Positions 51,374 to 63,121 of a stretch of DNA of 64,000 nucleotides are shown here, piece after piece. This DNA comes from Tanytarsus gracilentus (taxonomy: Eukaryota > Arthropoda > Insecta > Diptera > Chironomidae): contig JAXRKN010000032.1 in assembly GCA_038502055.1 (NCBI GenBank), forward strand, positions 1,922,001-1,986,000, written 5' to 3'. The position numbers and the translations under genes are program-made. Numbering within the stretch: the first letter of the stretch is position 1; every line of letters starts with the position of its first letter. A model generated the notes under the pieces. It was not told where the DNA came from, searched no databases, and was given only the letters and a program-made list of their open reading frames with translations.

Positions 51374-54300
51374 AGTTTTAAATTTAAAATCTGGAATGAA
51401 AAAATTACTGCAAAATAAAAATCTCAAAAAAGTAATAAAATAAAATTTAGTTAATTATATTTTCACCATCAGATGACTGGCGCATGTTGTGATGTCACAC
51501 AATCAAAACCAATTAATCTTTTTATTTTCATAGGAATAATTTCTTAACTAATTTCTTTTATTATGACTCTTTTTGATATTATTAGCAGGAAGTTGACATC
51601 ACATAAAAATTGAACAATTCTATCAATTAATTTAAAATTGATAAATTTCTTTTATTTGATGACTTCATGAATAACTTTTTTAAAATTGCTCTATTTGGAT
51701 TTGAATCATTCATAACTTTTAAATTATAAAATTAATTTTAAAATTGAGCATAATTAAAGTTCAACACTTCAATTTGGGAGTTTTAACAAAATCTTAAAAT
51801 GCACGATTTTGTTATTTTTTAATTTATTGGCATTACGCACGTGAAATGTTTGACTACCTCATTAAAATGTCCTCGAAAGTGTCTAACTCACTTTATTATA
51901 AATTTATTAAGCATGAATTGCCGTCTAATGGGCATTTCACTCGGATGGCTCTAAGAAAATCATTGTGACATTAATTGGACATAAAAATAGACTTTATCTC
52001 ATCTGTAAACTCTATTTATTTCGCATTTAACTTTTATAAATAGCATCTCGGAATGCAACTTCCACCGTTTGAAATCATTTCCAATTGTCGTCATCAGCTC
52101 ATATCCAGGTTAAAGGTTATAAGGTATATTTTTGAAGGTGAGCATTGTCGCCATGGCTCCAACAACATCATCATCATCATAGTGCCACTATTTATCTTAT
52201 TTTAATGTATTGACGTCAATAATATTTATATGGCGAGCACTTAGAGAAAGCAAGACAAAATCTTGACCACCGCATACAAGAAAAATTTCAGGCATTTCCT
52301 AAACGACCACAAGTGAATGTTTTTCTGGGTCGAGTGGTATTTTTTACGTAAAAAAATAAACTGCAGGAAAAACACTGCACTGCAAATATGGTGATTACAT
52401 GTGACAATGATCAATCGCTAGAAAACGAAGCTTTTATACGATTTATTTGAAATTAGTTCCATGAATAAAAATGCGCATAATTTTGGGAAGGCTGAAATAT
52501 ATTTTTAATTTATAGGATTAAAATTTCTAAGAATTTATGAGAAAGTATGAAAATTTATTATTTCATAACTTCTGTTAATTATTTAAATTTTATTTCTTAG
52601 TAATTATTTTTAAAGCAATTTAATTTCTTCTTCTTTAAGTTCTTAAGTTCAATGAAATAAAATAATTTTAAAAATATAAGTTTGTTACATTCGCGATCGT
52701 TCAATTGAATTCTATGAACTATTTTTATTTCACTTGAGAAATAAAATATCACAAGTTCTTTAAAAACTAAACGTAAAAAACTATTCGACTTGATGCGGCA
52801 GGTTAACTCAACTGTTGAGTAATTTAAATTTTTTAGAAGAGAAAATGACTCAAAAATTATCCGGTACATATAACAGATTCACCTGTGCGAAAAAATTATC
52901 TTGACTAACAATGAAATTTATTTATTTAATCCTTAGAAATTTCAAAGATGAGATCAACTGGGGAAAATGCTTGTTTTAAACTAATATCTTAGAAAATTGA
53001 GTGAAATTTAAAAATGACCATGGTGAACGCAATTTATTTTTCAGGTTTTATTATTGTATGGATAAATTGCATTTTAAGAAATAAATTTCCTAATCAAGAG
53101 TGTCCACGAAAGTCAGTTTCGCAATTCAAACTCTGAATAAAGTTGTTTTTAATTCTTAAATGAATAAAATTTAAAATTTGAGCATGCAAAATTTTTTTAC
53201 ATACTTTAAATTCTTAATAAAGATCAAAGAATATTTTCCACATTTCCAAAAACAAATAATCTAAAACAAAAAAAATATTACTTTAAAAAATAAATAGCAA
53301 AAAGAAAATTTTTTGAAGAGAGATTAAAACGAAATTTTTACAGTTGAAAATTCGCTTTAATTTTTGCAATAAAATATTAAATTATCTCCCTATTTTAATT
53401 TGCGTCAAAACAATATTTATAATTTATTCAAACGATGTTTAATGAACTGATTCATCTTTCAATATTGGTTTTGGTGATTAAAAATTTACCAATGTTTGCC
53501 ACAATGACACAGCAGATTAAAGTTTTAGATATTCTCACTTTGAAATATTTGAAGAAAAAGAAGAAACATTTTAATTTCCCAAAAAATATATTTTTTGTAT
53601 TTCTTACCATGAAATTATTTAAGATCATCTGAGTCAGACAAATAAAATTTTACTTTTGTTTATTTTCTAAAAATAAATTTTTAATAAATCGCCTCATAAT
53701 TTAAAAAGAACTTTGTTTTCCTTTTTTTCCCACACGGAATTCCCAAACAAAAAATCGATAATACGAGAATGAAACACATCAGTGGTTGAGTTTTGACCTT
53801 CGCTGATCGTCGTAAACAAAATGATAAATTAATTTGAACAATTTATGTGGAGTGCAAAAATATGCTACAAATTAATTAATGAAACTAAAGAACCATGTGT
53901 ATCGTTAGTTGAAAAAAAATTCGAAAAATAATTGACGAACTCAAAATTTAAAAAATCAATTCAAAACATCTAATTAGAATTTGATATGTAGAAATAATTT
54001 TTTATTCTGATCAATTTAATTAATATCAAACATTCATAAAAACGAATTATTGTTACATAATTAATTAAGTATAAACGCGTTAAACTTTTTCATTCACAAA
54101 TTTATCGTCGTTTGTCGTTTTGCGAGAGAAAAAAAACCTAATGAATGAACGTAAAACAACTTTTTGTACAATATTTAAGTTTGCGATCATGGAACGAGAT
54201 TCTGACGTCACAGAAATCTACGAGAGTTATTTTTTTTTTTCGCTGAATCACTGTGAAGCGGAGGCTTGTCGCTTACCTCACAGAAACATGACTCACTTCA

Positions 54301-56657
54301 GCTTTTTTCTCTTCGTCTTTTCTCTCGCACTTTGCGCTTGTATTTTTCTTTCGAAAAAGCGTGCAGCGACCTCCTTTTTGAATAACATCTGTTGGGAATT
54401 TGCTTCTACGTAGTGTCTGATCGTGAACTTGATTTGCATCCGTTAATGAAAGCGAAATTTGCTCACGTTTTTCTCACATTTTAGTAGTGTTATGCAAATA
54501 TTTGAGCTTATAATTTCACAACGATAGTGCGCCATGTTAAGTAACAAATGTTAATGACTTTGTTTTGCAGTTTTTGAGTTTTTTGCACTTGTTTGTAAAT
54601 TAATATTGAATTACGAAAAATATTTTTTGATTTTTAATTATTTAAATTATTTTTTTAATTTAAATTATTTTATTTTTCATATTAAATTATAATGCACCAA
54701 AAAATTATTATGAAATAAAAAAGTTTCGCTTTCATTCATAATTAATACAAAATAGCCTTTTTCAATATATTTAAATAATTTATTGATCATTTTGAATACT
54801 TTTAATATTCAATTTTTCAATTTAAATTCCGGAAATTTTTAATGAGGATTGTTTGTGTCTTTATATCTTAATTACATTATTTGCTAGGCTTATTGTTTTA
54901 CTTTTCTATCTAAAACCAACATTTATTTGTTACAAAATAATTAAAATCATAGACGCTGTGTCTAACGTTTAACACATTCACACCATCAATCTGCGCATTA
55001 TGATCGTATAAAATATTACTTTTTTTCGATAAAGTTTCTTGTATTCCGAACACAAATGACTTTTGTTCATTCTCTTAATTTCAATTCTCTCACTCTCTAT
55101 GTGATCGCACACGCGTTAAAAAATAACCTTGAATGATTATTAAATTTCGTGGAAAAATTAATTTGAGGGCGCTTTGGAAGTTCGCAATGTTTTCAACTTT
55201 CATAGCAAAAGTGTAAAAACTCACCTCACAGTTATCAGCAAATCGATAAAAAAATACTTCCACGTTAATGTTTTATTTTATCGGCGTTGACACAAAAGTG
55301 CACACAATATTTCACAAATTTCTAGTCTCGAATTGAAATTTAATTTAGACACGGCAAAATAGACAGCAGCAGCCACACACTGAAAAACACGAAATCGTAC
55401 TGAAAACTCTCCGTTTTTGCTCTCTCGATTTAACCAGAAATAAAAATAAAAATTCTTCTTTTCCTCTCAGTTTAAGAGATGAAACCGAAAAAAACCAACA
55501 AAAAATGTAGATCGTCGGCGTTGAGAGTCAAATATTGTCGCTCGCGAGAAAACACGTTTGACTTCTTTAAATTTGATTGCTGAACTGAAATAGAGTGTTT
55601 TCCTTACACGACAAAGTAATAATTAGTGTTACTTAATATTCCCTAGAACATTCATACATGCGAAGATTTTACGGTGCTCGTTGAGTTTTTCTTATCGCAA
55701 ACAATTTAAAAAATGCAACTCATGACACTTTTAGAAAATTTTATTACTATTGTCATCATAAAAAAAATAATTAACTTGACAGTTGACTTTATTAAATTCT
55801 ATTTAATTGTTTTCAAACTGCTTGTTAATAAAAAAATACTAATAAATAATAATTTGTAAAACACTTCAGCAAATTTTTTAAAAATTATTAAAAGTTTTAA
55901 ATTTTCTATTCTTAAAACAATTTTATTTCCCTTTTTCTAATTTATTTCCACTACCATAATTAAATGCACTCAACGTCATTGATTTTTTCACTCTCGGCAT
56001 TTTTTTCTCTTACGATTGCCTTGCTTTCTTTAACTTGCGACTCACGACGGTTTTGACATGATTTTAATGTTTTAATTTGTATTTTACTGAAGTTGAAGGA
56101 GTTGTCCGGGGTTTGAGGTACACACTTTTTAAAATTGAATCAAAAATAATTAATAGAATTACTAATTAAATTAAAGTTAAATAACAAAATTTATATTTAA
56201 AATATAAAAAAATCATTCACGATTTAATTTATTTTTTGATGTATAAAAAAATTTGCTTTAAACACTTGTAGACGTTCAATTTTGTATTGAGGTTGTTTTC
56301 AGGAAATGCCACAAATTTGCTCAGTTTGATGTGAAAAATAAAAGAAAGACAAAAAATTAATTTTCTAAACACAAAATTGAGGAGAAATTTTACACTTTTA
56401 AAATAATTTTTTTTGTAAATTTAATTTAAATTCAGAATTTTTTATTTTTTTTAAAGCTTATAAAGACTGAAAATGTTTATTTTTGACTCTCATAAAAATA
56501 TCAAAGGCATTTCCGTTGCATTCTTAACTAAATGTTTCATAGATCGATAGTTCATCCTTCAACTTGATTTCTTTACATTATCGCCATTGATGATTTTCAG
56601 TAAATTGTAATTGAGCGATTTAAAGTAATGACTTTGAGTAAATCAATACAAGTCGCC
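51374..56657. other. Gene-free stretch (about 5.3 kb)
   Basis: Very AT-rich, with no supported gene. The plus ORF at 54120-54413 (97 residues, one hydrophobic stretch) lacks an in-frame ATG at its 5' end and recognisable features. Confidence 0.5.
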
Positions 56658-56664
56658 TATAAAA
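56658..56664 (+). promoter_or_regulatory. TATA box of the pickpocket-like gene
   Basis: TATAAAA is centred about 50 bases before the ATG at 56713, implying a 5' UTR of roughly 25 bases. A palindrome-like GGAAATTCC lies just downstream at 56675-56683; it resembles a Rel half-site pair but its position between TATA and start makes this weak. Confidence 0.5.
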
Positions 56665-56712
56665 TGCACCGACCGGAAATTCCAAGCGTTAAACTGAGTT
56701 AACATTTCAATC

Positions 56713-57404
56713 ATGGCTAAAGCAAAGAAAGTTTTGGTTGTTGAGCCAAAACTTGAATCTTCTCTCAAAAAGAAGAAAGATAAAAAGTTGAGAAAGGCGA
56801 AAGTTGTTGCAAACGTTTTGCTTGTCAACCCAAAAAAATTTCAAAAAGATTCGGTAATTGTAAAAGTCACAAAAGTTCTCATTGACACATTTTATGAATT
56901 CGCCGGTATCACAAAAGTCAATGGGATGTATTATTTACGCAGATTTGTCACGCATGGTTTCCAAAGATTTCTTTGGAGTTGCATAATGTTGACACTTTTT
57001 TCGTTTGCTGCTACATTGGTCACGCTTCTATATCAAAAATTTTTGGATTCACCAACAAGGGTCACAATCGCGACTCCAATGCAAATTCATGAAATTCCAT
57101 TTCCTTCGGTAACTATTTGTCACCCGCAAAATATTATGGAGTACAAATCAAGGGAGTTCGTTAAAAAAGCGTAAAATTTATTAAACCGCGCTTAATCAAT
57201 TTAAAATAATTGAAAAATTATTACAGAAAGCTCCCAAAAAGTGCAACCGCTGAAAAAGCTTTCGAAATTTTGCCAATGCTGGCGGGATTTGTGGAACGTC
57301 AATGGATCGTGCCACGCATTGAAGATCTCGAAATTATTGATGAAATTTTGACACTTAATAATATGACCGTAAAAGAAGCGATTGATGAACTTGGAACGGT
57401 TTGT
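56713..57404 (+). CDS. Pickpocket (DEG/ENaC) sodium channel subunit, 5' part only
   Basis: Two exons, 56713-57170 and 57227-57404 or slightly beyond, are joined across a 56-base GT-AG intron in phase 2. The first residues are Lys-rich and cytosolic. Next come a conserved pre-membrane segment (about residues 72-86, H-G-F-Q-R-F-L-W) and TM1 (about 87-108). The family hallmark I-P-F-P-S-V-T-I-C follows TM1. Exon 2 continues the extracellular domain to E-L-G-T-V-C. Complete subunits are usually 450-600 residues with a large cysteine-rich ectodomain and TM2; only about 210 residues are here. Past 57404 the frame runs through a few unconvincing residues into a palindromic repeat array and a stop at 57453-57455. 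Either a weak donor (TGT|GTTAAG) starts a long repeat-filled intron with later exons beyond the window, or the gene is truncated. Pickpockets form amiloride-sensitive cation channels in sensory and epithelial cells. Confidence 0.87.
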
Positions 57405-57430
57405 GTTAAGGGACCTGCTCGTCTATCCGC

Positions 57431-57640
57431 CAGAATTTCTATAGAAATTCTATAGAAAATTCTATAGAAATTCTATGGATTTTCTATAGAATTTCTATAG
57501 AAAGCTGTAGAATTTCTATAGACTTTCCATAGAATTTCTATAGAATATTTTCCATAGAAATTCTATAGAAAATTTTGTTGTATAGAAATTCTATGGAAAA
57601 TTCTATAGAATTTCTATGGAAAATTTCTATTGACTTTTTT
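57431..57640. repeat. Array of TTCTATAGAA palindromes
   Basis: A run of near-perfect 10-base palindromes TTCTATAGAA separated by short A/T spacers, with variants TTCTATGGA and TTCCATAGAA. The period is irregular, about 18-22 bases. It begins inside the open frame of the pickpocket-like gene. Confidence 0.85.
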
Positions 57641-58011
57641 TACTGATGAAAAAATATTTGTGGAAAATATTGTCAATTTTAACTTTCCACGGAATTCTCT
57701 ATCGAACTTTTCTTGGAATTTATTATTTAAATTTATTCTTTTGTTCACAACAAAAAAATCAACATTTTTTAAGCGAAAAGTGTGAGTTTGGAGTTATTAG
57801 GTTAGAGAAAATACACGTAAAGTATACAAAGAGAACAAAACTTAATGTATAAAAATTGTGGGCTACCGATTTTTGCAAAAAACGCACATTTTTTCACTTT
57901 AATTTGGAATTTATCCCTTTTACAAAAAGAAACCATCAACAATTTTAACCTAATCCCACTCATTTATCCCTTTTACAAAAAGTAACCATCAACAATTTTC
58001 CAGGGATTTAA
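57641..58011. other. Spacer between repeat arrays
   Basis: The ORF at 57646-57852 shows no pickpocket features. A duplicated sentence-like stretch, CCCTTTTACAAAAAG plus ACCATCAACAATTTT, occurs at about 57916-57943 and 57967-57998, about 52 bases apart. No gene was recognised. Confidence 0.4.
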
Positions 58012-58290
58012 ACCGAGTGAGTCGACTCGAGTCGATTGCGGTTTTTTAGCAATCGGCTCGAACCGACTCGAGTCGATTGCGTTTTTTTGCAATCGGCTCG
58101 AACCGACTCGAGTCGATTGCGATTTTTTCCAATCGGTTCGAACCGACTCGAGTCGATTGCGGTTTTTTGCCAATCGAGTCGATTGCGATTTTTTCCAATC
58201 GGCTCGAGTCGGTTCGAGTCGATTGCTGTTTTTTGCCAATCGACTCGAGTCGGTTCGAGTCGATTGGAGTCGGTTCGAGTCGATTGCGTT
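58012..58290. repeat. Tandem array with CGACTCGAGTCG palindrome
   Basis: Repeats of GACTCGAGTCGATTGC followed by a T-run and AATCGG[CT]TCGAACC, with an initial period of roughly 40-50 bases that later shortens. The 12-base palindrome CGACTCGAGTCG recurs. The high-CG motif contrasts with the AT-rich flanks. ORFs on both strands here (58364-58008, 58036-58341) are products of the repeat. Confidence 0.85.
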
Positions 58291-58431
58291 TTTCTTGTAA
58301 ATTTTACTTCATTTTTTCTGAACCAAGATTCAGTAAAGTGAGATCTGGTGCAGGAACAAAGCAAGAAAGGAAGAACTGATGCTGGAAGTAAGATAGAGTT
58401 GATCCAAGATACAGTCCTGAAGTCAAGATTC

Positions 58432-58895
58432 AGTGCTGGAAGTAAGATCCAGTGAACTTAAATTTCAGTGCTGGAAGTAAGATCCAGTCAGCCTAAGTTT
58501 CAGTGCTGGAAGTAAGATTCAGTCAACGTACGATACAGTGCTGGAAGTAAGATCCAGTCAGCCTAAGTATCAATGCTGGAAGTAAGATCCAGTCAACCTA
58601 AGTTCTAGTGCTGGAAGTGACATCCAGTCAACCTAAGTTTTAGTGCTGGAAGTGAGATCCAGTCAACGTATGATACAGTGCTGGAAGTGAGATCCAGTCA
58701 ACCTAAGTTCTAGTGCTGGAAGTGAGATCCAGTCAACTTAAGTTTTAGTGCTGGAAGTGAGATCCAGTCAACGTATGATACAGTGCTGGAAGTGAGATCC
58801 AGTCAATTTAAGTTCTAGTGCTGGAAGTGAGATCCAGTCAACGTATGATACAGTGCTGGAAGTGAGATCCAGTCAACCTAAGTTCTAGTGCTGGA
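58432..58895 (+). repeat. 35-bp tandem array
   Basis: About 14 units start at exact 35-base steps (58432, 58467, 58502 ... 58887), each beginning AGTGCTGGAAGTRAGATCCA. The second half alternates between a CTAAGTT type and a GTATGATAC type, giving a higher-order pattern of two or three units. Degenerate units extend left to about 58380. Confidence 0.9.
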
Positions 58896-58914
58896 AGACT
58901 TTAATTTTTTTAGC

Positions 58915-59775
58915 AACAGGATTGTTGTCACAAGAACGTTGCCATACAAATCATTGTTGCCATACAATTTTGTTGCCATACAAATTTCGAGATTAAAATA
59001 AATCACGGGATTAAAGTGTTGTGAAATTGTTGCCATATAAATTGTTGCAGAATTGTTGCCATACGATTTTAAAAATGCACCTTTCTCAAAGCAACAATTG
59101 TTGACAATCTTCATCTTCTTACGCTGTTGTGAAAATGTTGTCATATAATATGTTGCGGAATTGTTGCCATACAAAATAAATTTAAAATTTTGTCGTGTTG
59201 TGAAATTGTTGTCATACAAAATGTTGTGAAACTGTTGCCATACAAAATGTTGTGAAAGTGTTGCCATACAAAATAAATTTAAAATTTTTTAGTTGTGAAA
59301 TTGTTGCCATATAAATTGTTGCAGAATTGTTGCCTTACAAAATGTTGTGGAATTGTTGCCATACGAAATAATTTTTAAATATTTTTTGTTGCGAAAATGT
59401 TGTCATATAAATTGTTGCGAAATTGTTGCCATACAAAATAAATTTAAAATTTTGTCGTGTTGCGGGATTGTTGCCATACAAAATGTTGTGGAATTGTTGC
59501 CATACGAAATAATTTTTAAATATTTTTTGTTGCGAAATTGTTGCCATACAAAATAAATTTAAAATTTTGTCGTGTTGCGGAATTGTTGCCATACAAAATG
59601 TTGTGAAATTGTTGCCATACAAAATGTTGTGAAATTGTTGCCATACAAAATGTTGCGAAATTGTTGCCATACAAAGTGTTGTGAAATTGTTGCCATACAA
59701 AATGTTGTGAAATTGTTGCCATACAAAATGTTGCAAAATTGTTGCCATACAAAGTGTTGTGAAATTGTTGTCATA
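58915..59775 (-). repeat. 26-bp tandem array
   Basis: About 30 units contain ATTGTTGCCATACAAAATGT followed by TGTGAA or TGCGAA, interrupted by AT-rich spacers. The most regular part is 59580-59775. Long ORFs on both strands (for example 59748-59335) only read the repeat and are not genes. Confidence 0.9.
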
Positions 59776-61108
59776 GTCAAATCTGTGGGCAATTTGCCCT
59801 GAACTATATTTTTTTACCCATACCCTCGGATTTTGGGTGAGGGCAAAATGTCCTACCCCCTTTTTTCATTCTTAAATATTATATACACGTGTAATCAGAC
59901 CAGAGTAAAGTGCCAATAATGTCCATTTCTTAGAATGATGAGTAACTTTTATTTACTTAAGATTGCGAGAAAGCACCATTTGAGTAATTTAAGTTGCATT
60001 AGTCAGCAGTATAACCAGAAGAAAGTTCCATGCACCTCGACATCGTGTTTACATTTAAATTTTTTAATTTTTGTTAATTTAAGTGTTTCTCGCAAATTAT
60101 TAGTTTTCAAATGTTAACAACATCTTCGTCGTCATCTCCTCCAACTCAAAAATATCGAGTTTACATCGATTATTCAGAAAAGAAGCGAGAATGAGCGAGT
60201 AAATATGAGAATATTTTTTTTATTACAAGGGAAATAATTTTTCATTCAATTTTGTTTTAAAATGTCGCCCCTTCTCGCTTTAACTTTAAGCATTCGGTGT
60301 TTAACTGAGCTCATGCTTCATATTGAAGCTTTACTGAAAAAATCCTCTCATTTTCTCCTCCAAACTGGAAGTTTAAACAAGATGGGTCTGCAAACGGCGT
60401 TGCCATTTCCAATAGCTCCGCTGTTTTAGATTAGTACCCCATAGTTCTGAAAAATGGACATTAGTGGAACTCCTGGCCGACCATGATGGACATTCCTCAA
60501 AAATCATCAATGTCAATCGATTCCTCATGCAATTACGAGTTCAACGATACCCATGAAGCTATAGTTCTGAAAAATGGACATTAGTGGCACTCCTGGCCGT
60601 CCATGATGGACATTCTTCAAAAATCGTCAATGTCAATCGATTTCTGATGCAATGACGAGTTCAACGACATACATGAAGCCATAGTTCTGAAAAATGGACA
60701 TTAGTGGCACTCCTGGTCGGCCATGATGGACACTCCTCAAAAATCATCAATGTAATGTTCTGATGCAATGACGAGTTCAACGATCCCATGAAGCCATATA
60801 AAAGAAAATTTGTATGAAAAAGGACATTTTTGCACTAGGGCGGTTCTTGGAGGGTTGTACCTCAAAACAAAATACTTCTTGCACAACTAGAGCCAAACCC
60901 CGATCTTTAGCCACAAACCCGAGTAAATCAGCAGCCGTTCTTGAGATATGGCGTTCACTAAGATCGTGAGAAAGTGAGAAAGTAAGAAAGTGAGAAAGTG
61001 AGAAAGTAAGATGACTTAAATGGCTCTAACTCCTCGTAGGATCAACCGATTTCAAATCTGTTTTCGCCAGTTTGTAGGGTTTGACTAGGCCTATTATTTG
61101 AGTATAAG
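59776..61108 (+). repeat. Long repeat unit U, copy 1
   Basis: Matches copy 2 (61684-63036) nearly base for base at an offset of 1908-1914, with a few small indels near 60744, 60838 and 60924. It contains three 120-base subrepeats starting at 60441, 60561 and 60681 (ATAGTTCTGAAAAATGGACA). A run of 8-10-base units AGAAAGTGAG/AGAAAGTAAG lies at 60966-61010. A 60-residue ORF is identical in both copies but has no recognised domain. Origin (transposon, satellite or segmental duplication) is not settled. Confidence 0.85.
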
Positions 61109-61683
61109 TTTATTGGGGCAGTTTGTAAATTATTTGGATATTTTTTTTTTTTTTGTTAATTTTATTGATAGATAGATAGAAGAGGAGGTGATTCTGGAGT
61201 TAGGTGGGGCTTTTGTTTCCTTTTCCATAGTCGAGCCAGGTAAGGTTTAAAAGTAACCATGCAGAACTCTTGATTCTCTTAAGAATAGAGTATAAATACC
61301 TTTTTCCCTCTTGGGCGTTCTTTTGTTGGAAATGTTGATATAAATTGTTGGAAATTGTTGCATAAAAATAAATTTAAATTTTGTGTGTTGGGGATTGTTG
61401 CCATAAAAATGTTGTGAATTGTTGATAGAAATAATTTTTAATATTTTTGTTGGAAATTGTGCATAAAAATAAATTTAAAATTTTGTGTGTTGGGAATTGT
61501 TGCCATAAAAATGTTGTGAAATTGTTGCATAAAAATGTTGTGAAATTGTTGCCATAAAAATGTTGCGAAATTGTTGCCATAAAAGTGTTGTTAAATTGTT
61601 CCAATATAAATGTTGTGAAATTGTTGCCATACAAAATGTTGCGAAATTGTTGCCATACAAAGTGTTGTGAAATTGTTGCCATA
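61109..61683. repeat. Decayed junction and second 26-bp array
   Basis: From about 61109 the sequence parallels 63037-63350 and then the array at 59300-59775, but with many single-base losses, mostly of C. Examples are CATAAAAAT for CATACAAAAT and GTGTGTTGGG for GTCGTGTTGCGG. Normal quality returns at about 61620. It also holds a T-run near 61141-61154 and a GATA run at 61167-61180. Confidence 0.7.
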
Positions 61684-63036
61684 GTCAAATCTGTGGGCAA
61701 TTTGCCTTGAACTATATTTTTTTACCCATACCCTCGGATTTTGGGTGAGGGCAAAATGTCCTACCCCTTTTTTCATTCTTAAATATTATATACACGTGTA
61801 ATCAGACCAGAGTAAAGTGCCAATAATGCCCATTTCTTAGAATGATGAGTAACTTTTATTTACTTAAGATTGCGAGAAAGCACCATTTGAGTAATTTAAG
61901 TTGCATTAGTCAGCAGTATAACCAGAAGAAAGTTCCATGCACCTCGACATCGTGTTTACATTTAAATTTTTTAATTTTTGTTAATTTAAGTGTTTCTCGC
62001 AAATTATTAGTTTTCAAATGTTAACAACATCTTCGTCGTCATCTCCTCCAACTCAAAAATATCGAGTTTACATCGATTATTCAGAAAAGAAGCGAGAATG
62101 AGCGAGTAAATATGAGAATATTTTTTTTATTACAAGGGAAATAATTTTTCATTCAATTTTGTTTTAAAATGTCGCCCCTTCTCGCTTTAACTTTAAGCAT
62201 TCGGTGTTTAACTGAGCTCATGCTTCATATTGAAGCTTTACTGAAAAAATCCTCTCATTTTCTCCTCCAAACTGGAAGTTTAAACAAGATGGGTCTGCAA
62301 ACGGCGTTGCCATTTCCAATAGCTCCGCTGTCTTAGATTAGTACCCCATAGTTCTGAAAAATGGACATTAGTGGCACTCCTGGCCGACCATGATGGACAT
62401 TCCTCAAAAATCATCAATGTCAATCGATTCCTCATGCAATTACGAGTTCAACGATACCCATGAAGCTATAGTTCTGAAAAATGGACATTAGTGGCACTCC
62501 TGGCCGTCCATGATGGACATTCTTCAAAAATCGTCAATGTCAATCGATTTCTGATGCAATGACGAGTTCAACGACATACATGAAGCCATAGTTCTGAAAA
62601 ATGGACATTAGTGGCACTCCTGGTCGGCCATGATGGACACTCCTCAAAAATCATCAATGTCAATCGATTCCTGATGCAATGACGAGTTCAACGATACCCA
62701 TGAAGCCATATAAAAGAAAATTTGTATGAAAAAGGACATTTTTGCACTCAGGGACGGTTCTTGGAGGGTTGTACCTCAAAACAAAATACTTCTTGCACAA
62801 CTAGAGCCAAACCCCGATCTTTAGCCACAAACCCGAGTCAAATCAGACCAGCCGTTCTTGAGATATGGCGTTCACTAAGATCGTGAGAAAGTGAGAAAGT
62901 GAGAAAGTAAGAAAGTGAGAAAGTGAGAAAGTAAGATGACTTAAATGGCTCTAACTCCTCGTAGGATCAACCGATTTCAAATCTGTTTTCGCCAGTTTGT
63001 AGGGTTTGACTAGGCCTATCATTTGAGTATAAGTTT
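61684..63036 (+). repeat. Long repeat unit U, copy 2
   Basis: The second copy of the unit at 59776-61108, with subrepeats starting at 62348, 62468 and 62588 at exact 120-base steps and a GAGAAAGT-type run at 62883-62935. This copy appears intact: where the copies differ it often retains bases missing from copy 1. Confidence 0.85.
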
Positions 63037-63121
63037 TGATATTGCAAAATGTAATGTCTTGGCACTAGGGGCCGAAAACAGGTTTTGGAAAAATCCAAAA
63101 TTAATATATAGCGGAGCTATA
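62972..63121 (+). repeat. Left arm of a 150-bp inverted repeat
   Basis: Runs from CGATTTCAAATCTG to GCGGAGCTATA and matches the complement of 63851-64000 over its full length with few mismatches and no net length change. It overlaps the end of unit U copy 2. Confidence 0.85.

Noticed and set aside
54120..54413. 97-residue plus-strand ORF with one hydrophobic segment
   Set aside because: It does not begin with ATG, and its composition and length fit chance.
57431..57640. Repeated TTC-N4-GAA spacing that resembles STAT-binding sites
   Set aside because: The match is a by-product of the TTCTATAGAA palindrome and of AT-rich composition; no independent regulatory evidence.
58008..58364. Repetitive ORFs rich in R-L-E-P-T-R-V-D type units on both strands
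   Set aside because: They simply translate the CGACTCGAGTCG tandem array; both strands are open, which is a property of the repeat period.
57431..59775. CRISPR-like regular repeats
   Set aside because: Units are contiguous or nearly so without unique spacers, and the window is clearly eukaryotic.
58878..59802. Long ORFs with repeating M-A-T-I-S-Q-H-F units
   Set aside because: They translate the 26-bp array in several frames and both strands; no start context, signal peptide or homology.
59935..62024. Identical 60-residue ORFs in the two copies of unit U (59935-60117 and 61842-62024)
   Set aside because: Identity follows from the recent duplication of the DNA; nothing shows selection on the protein.
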